Shown here one piece after another: positions 7,829 to 17,309 of a DNA stretch of 64,000 bases (position 1 is its first letter; each line of letters starts with the position of its first letter). The notes under the pieces were generated by a model. That model did no database searches. It saw nothing but the letters and a program-made list of their open reading frames with translations, and had not been told where the DNA came from. Made by a program: the position numbers and the translations under genes. The DNA is from Thermogutta sp039793925 (GTDB lineage: Bacteria > Planctomycetota > Planctomycetia > Pirellulales > Thermoguttaceae), in the NCBI RefSeq assembly GCF_039793925.1, contig NZ_JBAMME010000376.1:1-64000 (forward strand). The letters run 5' to 3'.

Positions 7829-8563
7829 ATGACTCAACAGAATTTTCTCACGGCTTTACCAGTTTATAACGAGGCCCGCCACATTGGAGATGTTCTCCGG
7901 ACAGTGGCCAGGTTTTCCTCGAATATTCTGGTCGTGGATGATGGATCGACGGACGGAACAGGGGAAGTTTTGAAGAGTTTTCCGAATGTCAGGGTGATTC
8001 GTCATCCCGAGAATCGAGGTTATGGAGCAGCCCTGCGGACGGCGTTCACCTATGCCGTGGACCAGGGTTACGAGGTACTCGTCACAATTGACTGTGACGG
8101 CCAACACGAGCCGCACCGTATTCCGGAGTTTGTAGCGGCGTGCACTCCCGAAGTGGATGTGGTGTCTGGCAGCCGATACCTGAAGAGATTTCCCAGCGAC
8201 ACTGAGCCTCCTCCCGATCGGCGCCGGATCAATGAGGTGATCACCGCCGAGTTGAATCGACGGTTGGGACTCCATTTGACTGACGCCTTCTGCGGATTCA
8301 AGGCCTATCGCACAGAGGCCCTCCGCAAGCTAGATTTAACCGAAAACGGGTATGCGATGCCAATCGAGTTCTGGGTGCAGGCCGTCAAACACGGGTTGCG
8401 TATTATTGAAATACCGGTTCCCTTGATCTATCTGGAGGAGGAACGGGCATTCGGAGGGGCGCTGGATCAGGCGGAAACCCGTCTGGCTGTCTATCGGGCA
8501 GTGCTGGAACGCAGCCTACAGCGGGCGGGACTGGATGATTTATCCAAGAGTTCACTCATTTAA
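7829..8563 (+). CDS. Glycosyltransferase family 2, polyprenyl-phosphate mannose synthase type
   Basis: 244 residues, GT-A fold, no membrane segments. The N-terminus LPVYNEARHIGDVL, the nucleotide-binding VVDDGSTDGTGEVL, the block HPENRGYGAALRTAF and the metal-binding TIDCDGQHEP are the standard order for dolichol/polyprenyl-phosphate sugar synthases. GSRYLKRF and DAFCGFKAYR follow in the acceptor part. These enzymes move mannose, glucose or GlcNAc from a nucleotide donor to a lipid carrier at the cytoplasmic face. The protein lacks the C-terminal membrane helices of some relatives. It is followed after 60 bp by a large unknown gene on the same strand. The sugar cannot be named from sequence. 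Confidence 0.87.
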   Translation: MTQQNFLTALPVYNEARHIGDVLRTVARFSSNILVVDDGSTDGTGEVLKSFPNVRVIRHPENRGYGAALRTAFTYAVDQGYEVLVTIDCDGQHEPHRIPEFVAACTPEVDVVSGSRYLKRFPSDTEPPPDRRRINEVITAELNRRLGLHLTDAFCGFKAYRTEALRKLDLTENGYAMPIEFWVQAVKHGLRIIEIPVPLIYLEEERAFGGALDQAETRLAVYRAVLERSLQRAGLDDLSKSSLI

Positions 8564-8622
8564 CGTGTCTAGGTGGCTGAGCATTTCGCAATGACGCGCT
8601 AACTTTTAGCAAGCCCTGGAGT

Positions 8623-10305
8623 GTGCCAACCGCTGCTGTTTGTTTGGAAACGTTGACAACGATGAGCCTCACGATGGACAAATCGCCTCACGCGAAACTC
8701 CGCGCTCCCACGGAAGACGGCGGTATTTTGCTCTGGCCGGAGCTTTTCCACTGGGGATCGCTGGCCGAAGCAAACCGCTATGCTCTGACCAGGAATTCAG
8801 CACGCGTGTTTGGCTTTTCGTTGTCCGAACTCGCCGTGCGGGCCCGACAGGAGATGCTGACGGCGGCCCGCCGCTGGACCGGAAGATACCGATCGGTGGA
8901 ATTCCCTGAGACCGCAACCGCAAATGGTTTGCCTCCTATTTATATCACGGGCCATCAGCCCGAGCTTTTTCACCCCGGTGTGTGGCTGAAAAATGCTGTG
9001 CTTGACGGCGTAACGCAGAATGGTCCAGCGATCACCATCCACATGATTGTGGACAGTGACGTGCTCAAAGGCCTTGCCGTTCCGGTTCCATCGGGAGTGC
9101 CCGAGCAACCCAGAATGGCATACATACCTCTGGATGAAGGTCCGTGCGGGTGGCCCTATGAAGAAAGGCCCGTTGTTAGCAGGGAAGTTTTTACGGAATT
9201 TGACGCGGCTGTGTGCCGGGCGGTTCGAGGTCTTGTGCCGAATCCCCTTATCGGCAAATTCTGGTCGCTCGTTCGTGAAAGTCTCGAGGTGAGTCCGCGA
9301 TTGGCCCATGCCATCGCTATTGGAAGACATCGCCAGGAATCGCTGTGGGGATGGCAAACGCTGGAAGTCCCCCAAAGCTGGCTGTGCCGATTGCCGAGCT
9401 TCCTGATTCTGGCTGCGCATATCTGGTTGGAAGCCCGGCGATTCCTGATGCTCCACAATCGGGCCGTGGACGCGTACAGGCGAGCCCATCGGTTGCGATC
9501 CCGATCCCATCCGTTTCCACATCTGATCGAGGCTGATGGTTGGAATGAAGTGCCGTTTTGGACATGGTCGTTGGAATCGCCTTACCGTCAGCGAGTGTTC
9601 ACGCGGCATTCCGGGAACTGTGTGGAGCTCTCCGATCTGGCTCACTGGCGAACCCGCATTCCGGATGTTCGTTTGAGCGATCCTGGCTGGCTGGCCGATT
9701 GGGCTTCTGAGTTGGAAAAAAGCGGCCGCCGAATTCGTGGGCGGGCGGTAATCACAACCCTGTGGGCCCGTTGCTTCTTGAGCGACTTCTTTATTCACGG
9801 TTTGGGCGGGGCGAAATACGATCAGGTCACGGATGCCATCATTCGCGACTTTTTAAAGATCGATCCGCCCGCCTATGCGACGGCAACGGGAACCCTGTTT
9901 CTCCCCGTGGCGCGGCCCTCGGTGGACGAGTCGGACGAACGGGCGATGCGAGTTCAGCTCCGCGACCTGGAGTTTCATCCAGAAAAACACATCTCTTTGG
10001 CGGCGTTGCCGCCAGATGCACGACGAGTTGTAGAAAAGCTGATTGAAGAAAAATGGCAGTGGATCAATACAGCGATTACCCCAGAGAGCGCTGCCCATCG
10101 TTATCGTCGCATACGTGAAATCAACCAGGCGCTACAGCCGTTTGTGGAGGATGAACGGCAACGCCTGTTACAGCTTCTCAACGAAACACGGGAAAAGTTA
10201 AAAATAAAGCACATCCTGGCGGCTCGCGATTGGGCCTTTTGTCTGTATCCTGAAGAACAATTAACCAGGTTTTACGCAGCGGCCGTCCAAACCGTTGCCC
10301 GCTAG
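8623..10305 (+). CDS. Large conserved-looking protein with a BshC-like TGHQP motif
   Basis: 560 residues from a GTG at 8623; an ATG at 8662 would give 547 residues and has no better ribosome-binding site. No certain family. The block IYITGHQPELFHPGVWLKN (about residues 105-125), followed about 20 residues later by IHMIVDSD, resembles the TGQQ-GLF-GP...K and (F/W)-x-x-x-(E/D)-D elements near the active site of BshC, the cysteine-adding enzyme of bacillithiol synthesis. The C-terminal 100 residues are strongly helical and charged (LQPFVEDERQRLLQLLNETR), comparable with the BshC coiled coil, and total length is close to BshC (about 540). Similarity elsewhere is weak, so this is a structural hypothesis. 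No bshA or bshB is seen in the window. Confidence 0.6.
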   Translation: MPTAAVCLETLTTMSLTMDKSPHAKLRAPTEDGGILLWPELFHWGSLAEANRYALTRNSARVFGFSLSELAVRARQEMLTAARRWTGRYRSVEFPETATANGLPPIYITGHQPELFHPGVWLKNAVLDGVTQNGPAITIHMIVDSDVLKGLAVPVPSGVPEQPRMAYIPLDEGPCGWPYEERPVVSREVFTEFDAAVCRAVRGLVPNPLIGKFWSLVRESLEVSPRLAHAIAIGRHRQESLWGWQTLEVPQSWLCRLPSFLILAAHIWLEARRFLMLHNRAVDAYRRAHRLRSRSHPFPHLIEADGWNEVPFWTWSLESPYRQRVFTRHSGNCVELSDLAHWRTRIPDVRLSDPGWLADWASELEKSGRRIRGRAVITTLWARCFLSDFFIHGLGGAKYDQVTDAIIRDFLKIDPPAYATATGTLFLPVARPSVDESDERAMRVQLRDLEFHPEKHISLAALPPDARRVVEKLIEEKWQWINTAITPESAAHRYRRIREINQALQPFVEDERQRLLQLLNETREKLKIKHILAARDWAFCLYPEEQLTRFYAAAVQTVAR

Positions 10306-10512
10306 AGAAATGGCCGGATTCCCCGCGGACCTCAACAAGTTTGCGGACGTGATAACCAGGTCGGGTCGCTTGACGGTGCCTTCTCTCGAAGAGTAGCATC
10401 TTGTTGAGTTTCCTTCACGAGAAAAACCGTTATCCCATCTCTTATACAAGCAGCGGGATGGGTTTAATGGGAAAATCTTACATGACTGCCCGTGTACATC
10501 GGAGGAGAAATC

Positions 10513-11817
10513 ATGTCGCAATTTGAAATGACTCGACGTGCGTTTTCCCAACTTGGTATTGGCGCTTTGGCCTGGTCGGCCGTGAGTCGTTCCCGTGTTC
10601 TGGGGGCCAATGACCGAATCCGCCTGGGGTTTATCGGTGTGGGAAATCGGGGCAGTCAGCTTCTGGATGCCTTTCTCAAGCATGAGGACATGGAGGTGGC
10701 GGTCCTCTGTGATGTCTATGAACCCTACCTTGATCGAGCCCAGCAAAAACTCCCGCGTAAAGCCGACACGACAATCGATTTCCGAAAGGTTCTCGATCGG
10801 AACGATGTGGACGGGGTGGTGATCGCGACGCCCGACCACTGGCACGCGATTCAAACCGTTTGGGCGTGCCGGGCAGGTAAAGACGTTTATGTGGAGAAGC
10901 CGCTTTCCATCACGGTGGTGGAAGGACGGAAAATGGTCGAAGCCGCCCGCAAGTACCAGCGGATCGTTCAGGTTGGCACGCATCGACGGTCTTCCAAACT
11001 GTACGCCCAGCTGTACGAGCTTGTACACTCCGGAAAAATTGGCAAAGTGACGGTTTCCCGGGCGTATCGGCTCAGCAACATGTATCCCAAGGGAATCGGC
11101 AAAGCAACACCGTCCGCTCCACCTCCGGGACTTCACTGGGACCTCTGGCTGGGGCCTCGTCCGGAACGACCTTTTCAGGAGACAATTGCCCCTTACAAAT
11201 TCCGGTGGTGGCATCTTTATTCATCGCAAATGGCGAATTGGGGAGTGCACTATCTGGATGCCATTCGCTGGTTGACCGACGAGTTGGCTCCGTCCTCTGT
11301 CTGTGCGATGGGGGGACGATTTGCTGTGGATGACGATCGCACGATTCCCGACACGATGGAAGCGGTCTTCCAATTTGCCTCGGGGCGATTGGCAATTTTT
11401 GGACAGTACGAGGCCTCCGGGGTGCCGGCACTGGCCCAGGGCGAGCTGGAACTCCGTGGTACGCTGGGCGCTGCGTATATCGGGGGCACGAAGTTCGAAA
11501 TCATCCCCGAGCGTGGTGGACAGTTCCAGGATCCCAGTCCACGGATGGACCCTATCCGTGTCCAGGTGCCTGCCGGCGAAAACGACATGACCGTCGACCA
11601 CGCGCGGAATTTCCTGGATTGTATGAGAAGCCGCCAGCTCCCCAATGCCGACGTGGAGATCGGACATCGTTCTACTACATGCAGTTTAATCGCCAATATA
11701 TCGCTGGCAGTTGGCGCTCGCCTGGAATGGGACGCCGAGAAAGAACGTTTTACGAATAACGAAGAGGCCAATCAGATGCTCCACTACGAGTATCGAAAAC
11801 CCTGGTCACTCGATTAG
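10513..11817 (+). CDS. TAT-exported Gfo/Idh/MocA family oxidoreductase
   Basis: 434 residues, ATG at 10513 directly after GGAGGAGAAATC; an in-frame GTG at 10492 is less likely. The N-terminus contains a twin-arginine signal, TRRAFSQLG, followed by a short hydrophobic stretch, so the folded NAD(P)-loaded protein is probably exported. The Rossmann domain begins GFIGVGNRGSQLL. CDVYEPYL, TPDHWHAIQ and VEKPLSI (the EKP lysine motif) follow. The C-terminal domain carries MANWGVHYLDAIRW, which holds the catalytic histidine and aspartate of the family. The substrate is presumably a sugar or cyclitol derivative. Many planctomycetes have dozens of such paralogues, so specificity is open. It is likely monocistronic. 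Confidence 0.9.
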   Translation: MSQFEMTRRAFSQLGIGALAWSAVSRSRVLGANDRIRLGFIGVGNRGSQLLDAFLKHEDMEVAVLCDVYEPYLDRAQQKLPRKADTTIDFRKVLDRNDVDGVVIATPDHWHAIQTVWACRAGKDVYVEKPLSITVVEGRKMVEAARKYQRIVQVGTHRRSSKLYAQLYELVHSGKIGKVTVSRAYRLSNMYPKGIGKATPSAPPPGLHWDLWLGPRPERPFQETIAPYKFRWWHLYSSQMANWGVHYLDAIRWLTDELAPSSVCAMGGRFAVDDDRTIPDTMEAVFQFASGRLAIFGQYEASGVPALAQGELELRGTLGAAYIGGTKFEIIPERGGQFQDPSPRMDPIRVQVPAGENDMTVDHARNFLDCMRSRQLPNADVEIGHRSTTCSLIANISLAVGARLEWDAEKERFTNNEEANQMLHYEYRKPWSLD

Positions 11818-12007
11818 CAAGTGAAAATGGCATTAAGGTACAAGTAATAAACAGGCACGTCCGCACCATAATCGACGTGTATATTTCGCAAAGAAACATG
11901 CCAATAGTAAGTTAGAAAGAATTTGTGTGCTGTGATAACTCCGTAATCGTGCTGGTCTGTTGAAGCAGGCACATTTTTAATGTGCGTTTGTCAGGGGGAA
12001 ATTGTGT

Positions 12008-14191
12008 ATGCTTAAACCTGCGTCGGTTGTCGGAGTGCTCCTGGTGGTGTTTGTGGTGCCCACCCTTTTTGAACAGGCGGGTCCCTCGGCTGAGGAATTC
12101 GCTCCCTGCGCGGTCTCCTGGGATGCGGGAGACAGTTTGATCGATCTATCGTTCCTCCTTGAGAAACCTGCCGGAAAGGACGGGTTCATCACGGTTAAAG
12201 ACGGCCATCTGGCCACGGCGTCGGGCGAGAGGATCCGCTTTTGGGGCGTCAATTTTTCCGGCCAGGGTTGCCTACCGCCAAAAGAAGACGCACCGATCAT
12301 CGCACGCCGGCTGGCCCGCTGGGGGATCAACTGCGTGCGGTTCCACTTTTTCGACAGACCAGCTCCGAACGGTATCATCGCGGCCAATCGGGACGATACT
12401 CGCCAGCTCGATCCTGAGATGGTGGATCGCCTGGACTATATCATTTATCAACTCAAAGAGAATGGAATTTATGTCGATTTGAATCTCAATGTCGCACGCA
12501 GTTACAAACCGGGTGACGGTGTCAAGGACTATGAGTATTTGGGATTTGCCAAAGGTCTCACGTATTTTGATCCGAGACTTTTAGAATTGCAACGCGAGTA
12601 CGCGCAGCAACTGCTGACGCATCGCAATCCTTACACGGGGAACGAGTATCGAAATGAACCGGGTGTGGCACTCATCGAGTTCGTCAATGAGAATTCCCTG
12701 GTCGAAGCCTGGATGGATGGGCGGCTTCAGGGACTCAATACACGGAAGAATCCGGGTACCTGGACGGATATCACCAAAAGCTACGCCGAGGATCTCACGA
12801 AGCTCTACAACGCGTGGCTTCAAAAGAATGTCACCCCGGAAGTTCGAAGGCAGATAGCCGAGGAGGCCGGGGTTGACGAAGGAGAACTTATCCCCCGACT
12901 TCGCCCGGCGGAGTTTGCCAGGGCCTCGCCATTGCGGTTTCATACTGAAGCACAATTCTACATGGCGGTAGAAAAGGAATATTTCCTCAGTATGAAACGT
13001 TACTTAAAAGAGGAGATCGGTGTAAAACAGCTCCTCATTGGAAATAGTGATCACGGGCATGGACACACAGGTTACCCGATCGTCGTGGGGACGTCTCTGC
13101 TGGATATCGTGGACGGTCATGTTTACTGGCAGCATCCGTCGTATATTCGCGATCCGCAGACCGGTCGCACGATAGGCTTCCGAATACCAAACACACCGAT
13201 GGTGGTGGATCCTTTACATTCCACGGTTGTTCAACTGGCCCGAACGCCCTTAATGAACAAGCCCTACACGGTTTCGGAGGTCAATCATCCGTTTCCCCAT
13301 CAATACGCTTGCGAAGGTATTCCCATTCTCGCTGCCTACGGAGCGTTTCAGGACTGGGATGGTATTTTCTGGTACACGCTCACCCATCAACAAGTGGTGG
13401 GGAAGGAGCCGCGGATCGCAGGCCATTTCGATCTGGCGTTTGATCCAGTGAAGATGACACAACTCGCGGCGTGCAGCCTGGCTTTTGTACGGGGAGACGT
13501 GCAAACCGCCCGAGAATTCGTGACTAGAACATACACTCCCGAACAAGTGCGAGAGAGCATCCGCTTGACCGGCCGTCGAGACCTGATGCCGTTTTTCACG
13601 CCAGGCTTTCCGCAAGCTTTGCCGCTGAAGCATGCGGTGCGAGTGGCTTCCTTTGATGGGCCGCCGTTTAGTGAGATTCCTTTTTCCGACGAGAACCCGG
13701 TCGTTGCCGATACCCAGCAAATCAAATGGTATGTGAAGCGTGGAACAGCCGGTCTAGTGGTGGTAGACAGTCCCCGATGGAAAGCTGTCGTCGGGCATCT
13801 CAAAGAGATTCCGGAGCGACCCTCGCAACTGGGTGTCAAGGTTGAAAATGAGTTCGCGGCTATTACCATCTGCTCGCTTGATGATCATCCATTGACCGAA
13901 GCGGGTCGACTTTTGCTCACTGCGACGTCACGGGTCGAGAATACCGGGCAGAAATGGAACACCGAGCGTACGACTCTGGAAGACTGGGGAAACGCTCCAA
14001 CCGTGATTGAGGTAGTCCGGGGTGAGCTGGAACTCAAGGAATGGAACGCGAAACGAATTGATTGCCAACCATTGGACGCGAACGGCAGACCACTGGGCCC
14101 AGCTTTCCAGGCATCCCCTACAGACGAAGGCTGGAAGATCGCGCTGGGCGGCCAGCCGGTAACCTGGTATTTGCTCACCGTCGAGCGTTGA
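12008..14191 (+). CDS. Exported GH5-like glycoside hydrolase
   Basis: About 727 residues. The ATG at 12008 sits 8 bases after AGGGGGA. An N-terminal signal peptide ends near residue 25. The TIM-barrel domain shows the GH5/clan GH-A pattern: RFWGVNFSGQG at the start, ARWGINCVRFHFFD, then IEFVNENS with the acid/base glutamate in an N-E-N context (about residue 219), and SEVNHPFPHQ with the likely nucleophile glutamate at the end of strand 7. A beta-rich C-terminal region of about 180 residues (after 530) resembles accessory modules of large planctomycete glycosidases. It likely cleaves a beta-linked polysaccharide outside the cytoplasm; the substrate is not determinable. No neighbouring carbohydrate gene adjoins it. 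Confidence 0.75.
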   Translation: MLKPASVVGVLLVVFVVPTLFEQAGPSAEEFAPCAVSWDAGDSLIDLSFLLEKPAGKDGFITVKDGHLATASGERIRFWGVNFSGQGCLPPKEDAPIIARRLARWGINCVRFHFFDRPAPNGIIAANRDDTRQLDPEMVDRLDYIIYQLKENGIYVDLNLNVARSYKPGDGVKDYEYLGFAKGLTYFDPRLLELQREYAQQLLTHRNPYTGNEYRNEPGVALIEFVNENSLVEAWMDGRLQGLNTRKNPGTWTDITKSYAEDLTKLYNAWLQKNVTPEVRRQIAEEAGVDEGELIPRLRPAEFARASPLRFHTEAQFYMAVEKEYFLSMKRYLKEEIGVKQLLIGNSDHGHGHTGYPIVVGTSLLDIVDGHVYWQHPSYIRDPQTGRTIGFRIPNTPMVVDPLHSTVVQLARTPLMNKPYTVSEVNHPFPHQYACEGIPILAAYGAFQDWDGIFWYTLTHQQVVGKEPRIAGHFDLAFDPVKMTQLAACSLAFVRGDVQTAREFVTRTYTPEQVRESIRLTGRRDLMPFFTPGFPQALPLKHAVRVASFDGPPFSEIPFSDENPVVADTQQIKWYVKRGTAGLVVVDSPRWKAVVGHLKEIPERPSQLGVKVENEFAAITICSLDDHPLTEAGRLLLTATSRVENTGQKWNTERTTLEDWGNAPTVIEVVRGELELKEWNAKRIDCQPLDANGRPLGPAFQASPTDEGWKIALGGQPVTWYLLTVER

Positions 14192-14267
14192 CCGATGAAA
14201 GGGTCTTCGTGAGCGTGTTGCCCTTCTGTTAATTCACGATGATAAAACGGCCGACGGGGATGTCGCC

Positions 14268-14771
14268 ATGGAATCAATCCGTAACATTCTTCGTGCGTTT
14301 TTTGTGTACGTTATGTACCCAGCCGTTGTGGTCGGCCTGTTTATCTATCTTGTCTCGCTGTTGTTCTTTTTGGTCCGCTGCGCCAAAACGACATCAGGGG
14401 CCATTCGCCGTGCAGTGGGCGGACTGCTGCCCATCGTCATTCTCGTGTTTCTTGTTTCGAGCGATTTTCTTGATGGGGGACACCTCGCGGAATGGCTTGA
14501 CCAAGTTTCCGACGTTCATCGTTTTGTTCTGGGGGCGGTGGCGGCCTTTGTGATGATGGAAACCGGAAAACAACTGGGACGGACCGACGCCAACTCCGCA
14601 GTGGCGGCTTATGCCTTTTTTGTGTCCTGTCTTTTGGCGGTGCTACTGTGGGTTGTGATGGGAGGCCTTTTGGACAAATTGAACTGGACCCTCTTCGCTT
14701 TCATCCTTGTGGGGGGCCTTCACGTAATGTTTCGCGGACTTCCCGGCTGGTTCGACTCGCCATCCCACTGA
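14268..14771 (+). CDS. Four-helix membrane protein of unknown function
   Basis: 167 residues with four hydrophobic helices (about 10-35, 50-68, 80-97 and 110-155) and short polar connections. The ATG has a CGGGGA ribosome-binding site. The segment FVMMETGKQLGRTDANSAVA lies between helices 3 and 4 and is the only polar block of note. No family is recognised. The gene begins 76 bp after the GH5-like gene on the same strand and ends 46 bp before a convergent reductase gene, so it may be co-transcribed with the glycosidase. Confidence 0.65.
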   Translation: MESIRNILRAFFVYVMYPAVVVGLFIYLVSLLFFLVRCAKTTSGAIRRAVGGLLPIVILVFLVSSDFLDGGHLAEWLDQVSDVHRFVLGAVAAFVMMETGKQLGRTDANSAVAAYAFFVSCLLAVLLWVVMGGLLDKLNWTLFAFILVGGLHVMFRGLPGWFDSPSH

Positions 14772-14817
14772 ACAGACGACCAACGGGGAGCGTTCTCAGC
14801 TTTGACGCAAAAAACGA

Positions 14818-15732
14818 TTATTGCGATGGCAACAGCCCTGCCTGACGTCGCACCTCGAGCGCGATCGCTGTCCAGTCCCAATCACCATATCCCTGGGCCA
14901 AAGCAGCAAGGTAGCGGTCACGCAGAAGGCTCAAAAACGGCATCGGCGTCCTCGAATCGGCGGCCGACTGGAGGGAAAGATTGATGTCTTTCAGACCAAG
15001 CTGAAGACGAAAGAGGGGGTCACGGAATTGACCGCTCAGGAGATGGCGGCCATATCCTTTGTAGATGAAACAGTCGAAAAGAAATTCGGTGATCGTGTCG
15101 AAAAAGGTTTCCGGTGGCAAACCATTCTTTTCGACAAAGGCGAACGCCTCGGAGAGCGACTCCACGACCGTTGCGATAAGAAAGTTCGAGGCAAGTTTGG
15201 CCACGTGGGCAGATTCGGGACGGTCACCCAACTCCAACACCTGGCGGCTAATGGCCTGAAGCAACGGCTTGACACGCTGGCGTGCCGCAGCCGGTCCGGA
15301 TATGTAGAAGGTCTGGCGTTTCGCGGCCACAGTGTCGGGTCGGCCCATCACCGGGGAGGCCAGGTAGGTTCCGCCCAACTGCTGATGTTTGTCTGCCAGC
15401 ACACGCGCAGTTCGGGGAGAAATTGTGCTCATCGAGACGTGAATGCCCTGCGGACCAAGTCGTCGGAATATCTCTCCATCGTCAAAAATCGAAAGGAGAG
15501 CCTGATCGTCCGAGACGCAGCTCATCACAAGCCCTCCGGGCACGACCGCGTCGGCGGGTGAGGTTGCTTCAATCGCTCCTTTTTCGAGAAGGGGAAGGAT
15601 CTTATCCCGTGTTCGGTTATACACGTGAACGCGATATCCTAGAGCCAGCCAGTTGGCGACCATCGCCTGACCCATTTGGCCGATCCCGATAAAACCAAAT
15701 TCCTGGTCTCCAGCCGGTTGCGCGGAACACAT
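14818..15732 (-). CDS. NAD(P)-dependent 3-hydroxyisobutyrate dehydrogenase family reductase
   Basis: About 304 residues from the ATG at 15732, which follows an excellent GGAGGAG; the frame runs upstream to 15882 but that part overlaps the preceding gene and is not family-like. The N-terminal dinucleotide loop GFIGIGQMGQAMVANWL, followed by YNRTRDK, marks the beta-hydroxyacid dehydrogenase family. SPVMGRPDTVAAKR corresponds to the substrate-binding loop, and LASNFLIATVVESLSEAFAF contains the K/N catalytic region, although the usual lysine of KxxxN reads A-KLASN here. The family includes hydroxyisobutyrate, tartronate semialdehyde and succinate semialdehyde reductases. The substrate is not resolved. 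It lies downstream of the metallophosphoesterase with a 71-bp gap. Confidence 0.85.
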   Translation of the reverse strand: MCSAQPAGDQEFGFIGIGQMGQAMVANWLALGYRVHVYNRTRDKILPLLEKGAIEATSPADAVVPGGLVMSCVSDDQALLSIFDDGEIFRRLGPQGIHVSMSTISPRTARVLADKHQQLGGTYLASPVMGRPDTVAAKRQTFYISGPAAARQRVKPLLQAISRQVLELGDRPESAHVAKLASNFLIATVVESLSEAFAFVEKNGLPPETFFDTITEFLFDCFIYKGYGRHLLSGQFRDPLFRLQLGLKDINLSLQSAADSRTPMPFLSLLRDRYLAALAQGYGDWDWTAIALEVRRQAGLLPSQ

Positions 15733-15803
15733 ACCTAGCTCCTCCAATACCAGATCGCATCCGCAAATGCCCAACGGAGTTTTTTGTGAATTGTGTAACG
15801 GAT

Positions 15804-17309
15804 TCAGCTTAATCGGATCGGCGCCGTTTCGGAACCCGACGTTTCGCTGAAGAGCGTCAGGCAGGTGATCTCGGGTGGGCAAAAGTAGCGAAGAGGGAAT
15901 TCACCACCGATGCCACGACTCACGTACATCGTCGTGGGAGGCTTGTGGTACAGCCCCTGCGCGTAGCGAATGCCGTAGGCGCTTGGCGCGATAATCGGCC
16001 CTAGCCAGGGCAGGCATGCCTGTCCACCGTGTGTGTGGCCGGCAAACATGAGGTGAATCTTATTGCGAATCGCCCAATAAAACTGGTCCGGTGTATGGGC
16101 CAGCAGAAGCCGGAAGTGGGGCGTCTTATGGACTGAATCATGACACGGGTACGATGGGGCCGGTCCCAGCCACGGCAGCTCATTTCCGCCCACCAGAATG
16201 GCCGTTCCATTAAGACTTAACTGTTCCACCCTCCCGCCCACATTCTTGAACCCGATCTCGGTAAGAGCTGTGCGAACGTTCTCGACACCTGCACGGAGGT
16301 CGTGATTTCCCAGAATGAAAAAAACTCCCGACTTTGCCCGCAAGGGAGCCAGAATTTTTTGCGCTTGAGGAATGCACTCCTTGCGATCGACGATATCTCC
16401 GGTGATCAAGACTAGGTCGGGCTCAAACCGATTGCTGTGCTCCACCACAAGTTGGTAAAACTCGTCAGGAATCCTGCCAACGAAATGGAGGTCGGAGAGC
16501 TGGACAATCCGCAGACCATTCAGGGCCGAAGGCAACTCAGGCAGCGACAGCGCCAGCTCCACCCGGTGACAGGCAAGAGATTCATTGCCGGGTAAAAACA
16601 GGAGACTGCTGGGATGGTGGCGTCTGGGTGGGCTTTTCGGCGTGTTTTTGTGAAAAACAGCTCCCGAAATTCTGGCTTGCCCGACCTCCGAACAGATCCC
16701 CGAGCATCCTGTTTCCCGTGCTCCCCCGGGTTGTTCGACTCCGATAGGGAAAGCCGCGTCTCCAGACAGTTGCCAGGAATTGCAGGGGATGCTCTCCTGT
16801 TGGGCAGCCTTTCGCCAGCCAGTTGTTCGCAATAATGCCTTCCTTCGTCCAACAAGGCCGAGGAATTGGATGGCACCTGCACGCGCCCGGGCACGAAGAC
16901 CACTCCGCGATTTCAAGACCGGCGCAAGATCGAAGAGAAGCTCACATGCCGAGGATTTCAACACCGCGGGAGGGCGTCGGAGGTTGCGCCAGATCCGCCA
17001 TCCGATGGCAAATGGGAGCGCCAGAAGACAGGCTCCGATGTAAAGGTTAGCCGCCACCGCACCATAGAGTCCGACCTGAGAGCGTTCGACATCGCTTTGT
17101 GTCAGGAAAAGGAGTGGCAAATCCCCCTCCAGAATGAGGGTTATCAGGGTCGTGGGAACCACAGCCCCGATGGCGACAAGCAGCGCTGTAACCCAACTGC
17201 AAACGCCAAAAGAAAGTCCAAAGCCATGCAGCCTATTCCAAAGCGCGGCCCAGATGGTTATATGCCCGAGAACTGCCAATAGAAGCAAAAATATCAGAAA
17301 AGTAGTCAT
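15804..17309 (-). CDS. Membrane-anchored metallophosphoesterase
   Basis: 501 residues. The first 125 residues hold three or four membrane helices. The C-terminal 260 residues are a calcineurin-like phosphoesterase with all metal-site motifs: VQLSDLHFVG, LITGDIVDR, FILGNHDLR and FAGHTHGGQ. The GHTHGGQ and DLHF pattern matches the YaeI/YkuE type, whose relatives hydrolyse UDP-2,3-diacylglucosamine or act on envelope substrates; the true substrate is unknown. Between the two parts, residues of about 150-250 form a low-complexity, basic segment that is longer than the linker expected in this family and contains little recognisable secondary structure. It may be an expansion, or a pair of compensating sequencing or frame changes. 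Confidence 0.85.
   Translation of the reverse strand: MTTFLIFLLLLAVLGHITIWAALWNRLHGFGLSFGVCSWVTALLVAIGAVVPTTLITLILEGDLPLLFLTQSDVERSQVGLYGAVAANLYIGACLLALPFAIGWRIWRNLRRPPAVLKSSACELLFDLAPVLKSRSGLRARARAGAIQFLGLVGRRKALLRTTGWRKAAQQESIPCNSWQLSGDAAFPIGVEQPGGARETGCSGICSEVGQARISGAVFHKNTPKSPPRRHHPSSLLFLPGNESLACHRVELALSLPELPSALNGLRIVQLSDLHFVGRIPDEFYQLVVEHSNRFEPDLVLITGDIVDRKECIPQAQKILAPLRAKSGVFFILGNHDLRAGVENVRTALTEIGFKNVGGRVEQLSLNGTAILVGGNELPWLGPAPSYPCHDSVHKTPHFRLLLAHTPDQFYWAIRNKIHLMFAGHTHGGQACLPWLGPIIAPSAYGIRYAQGLYHKPPTTMYVSRGIGGEFPLRYFCPPEITCLTLFSETSGSETAPIRLS

Noticed and set aside
15733..15882. Upstream extension of the hydroxyisobutyrate-type reductase
   Set aside because: It overlaps the end of the metallophosphoesterase, while GGAGGAG stands directly before the ATG at 15732.
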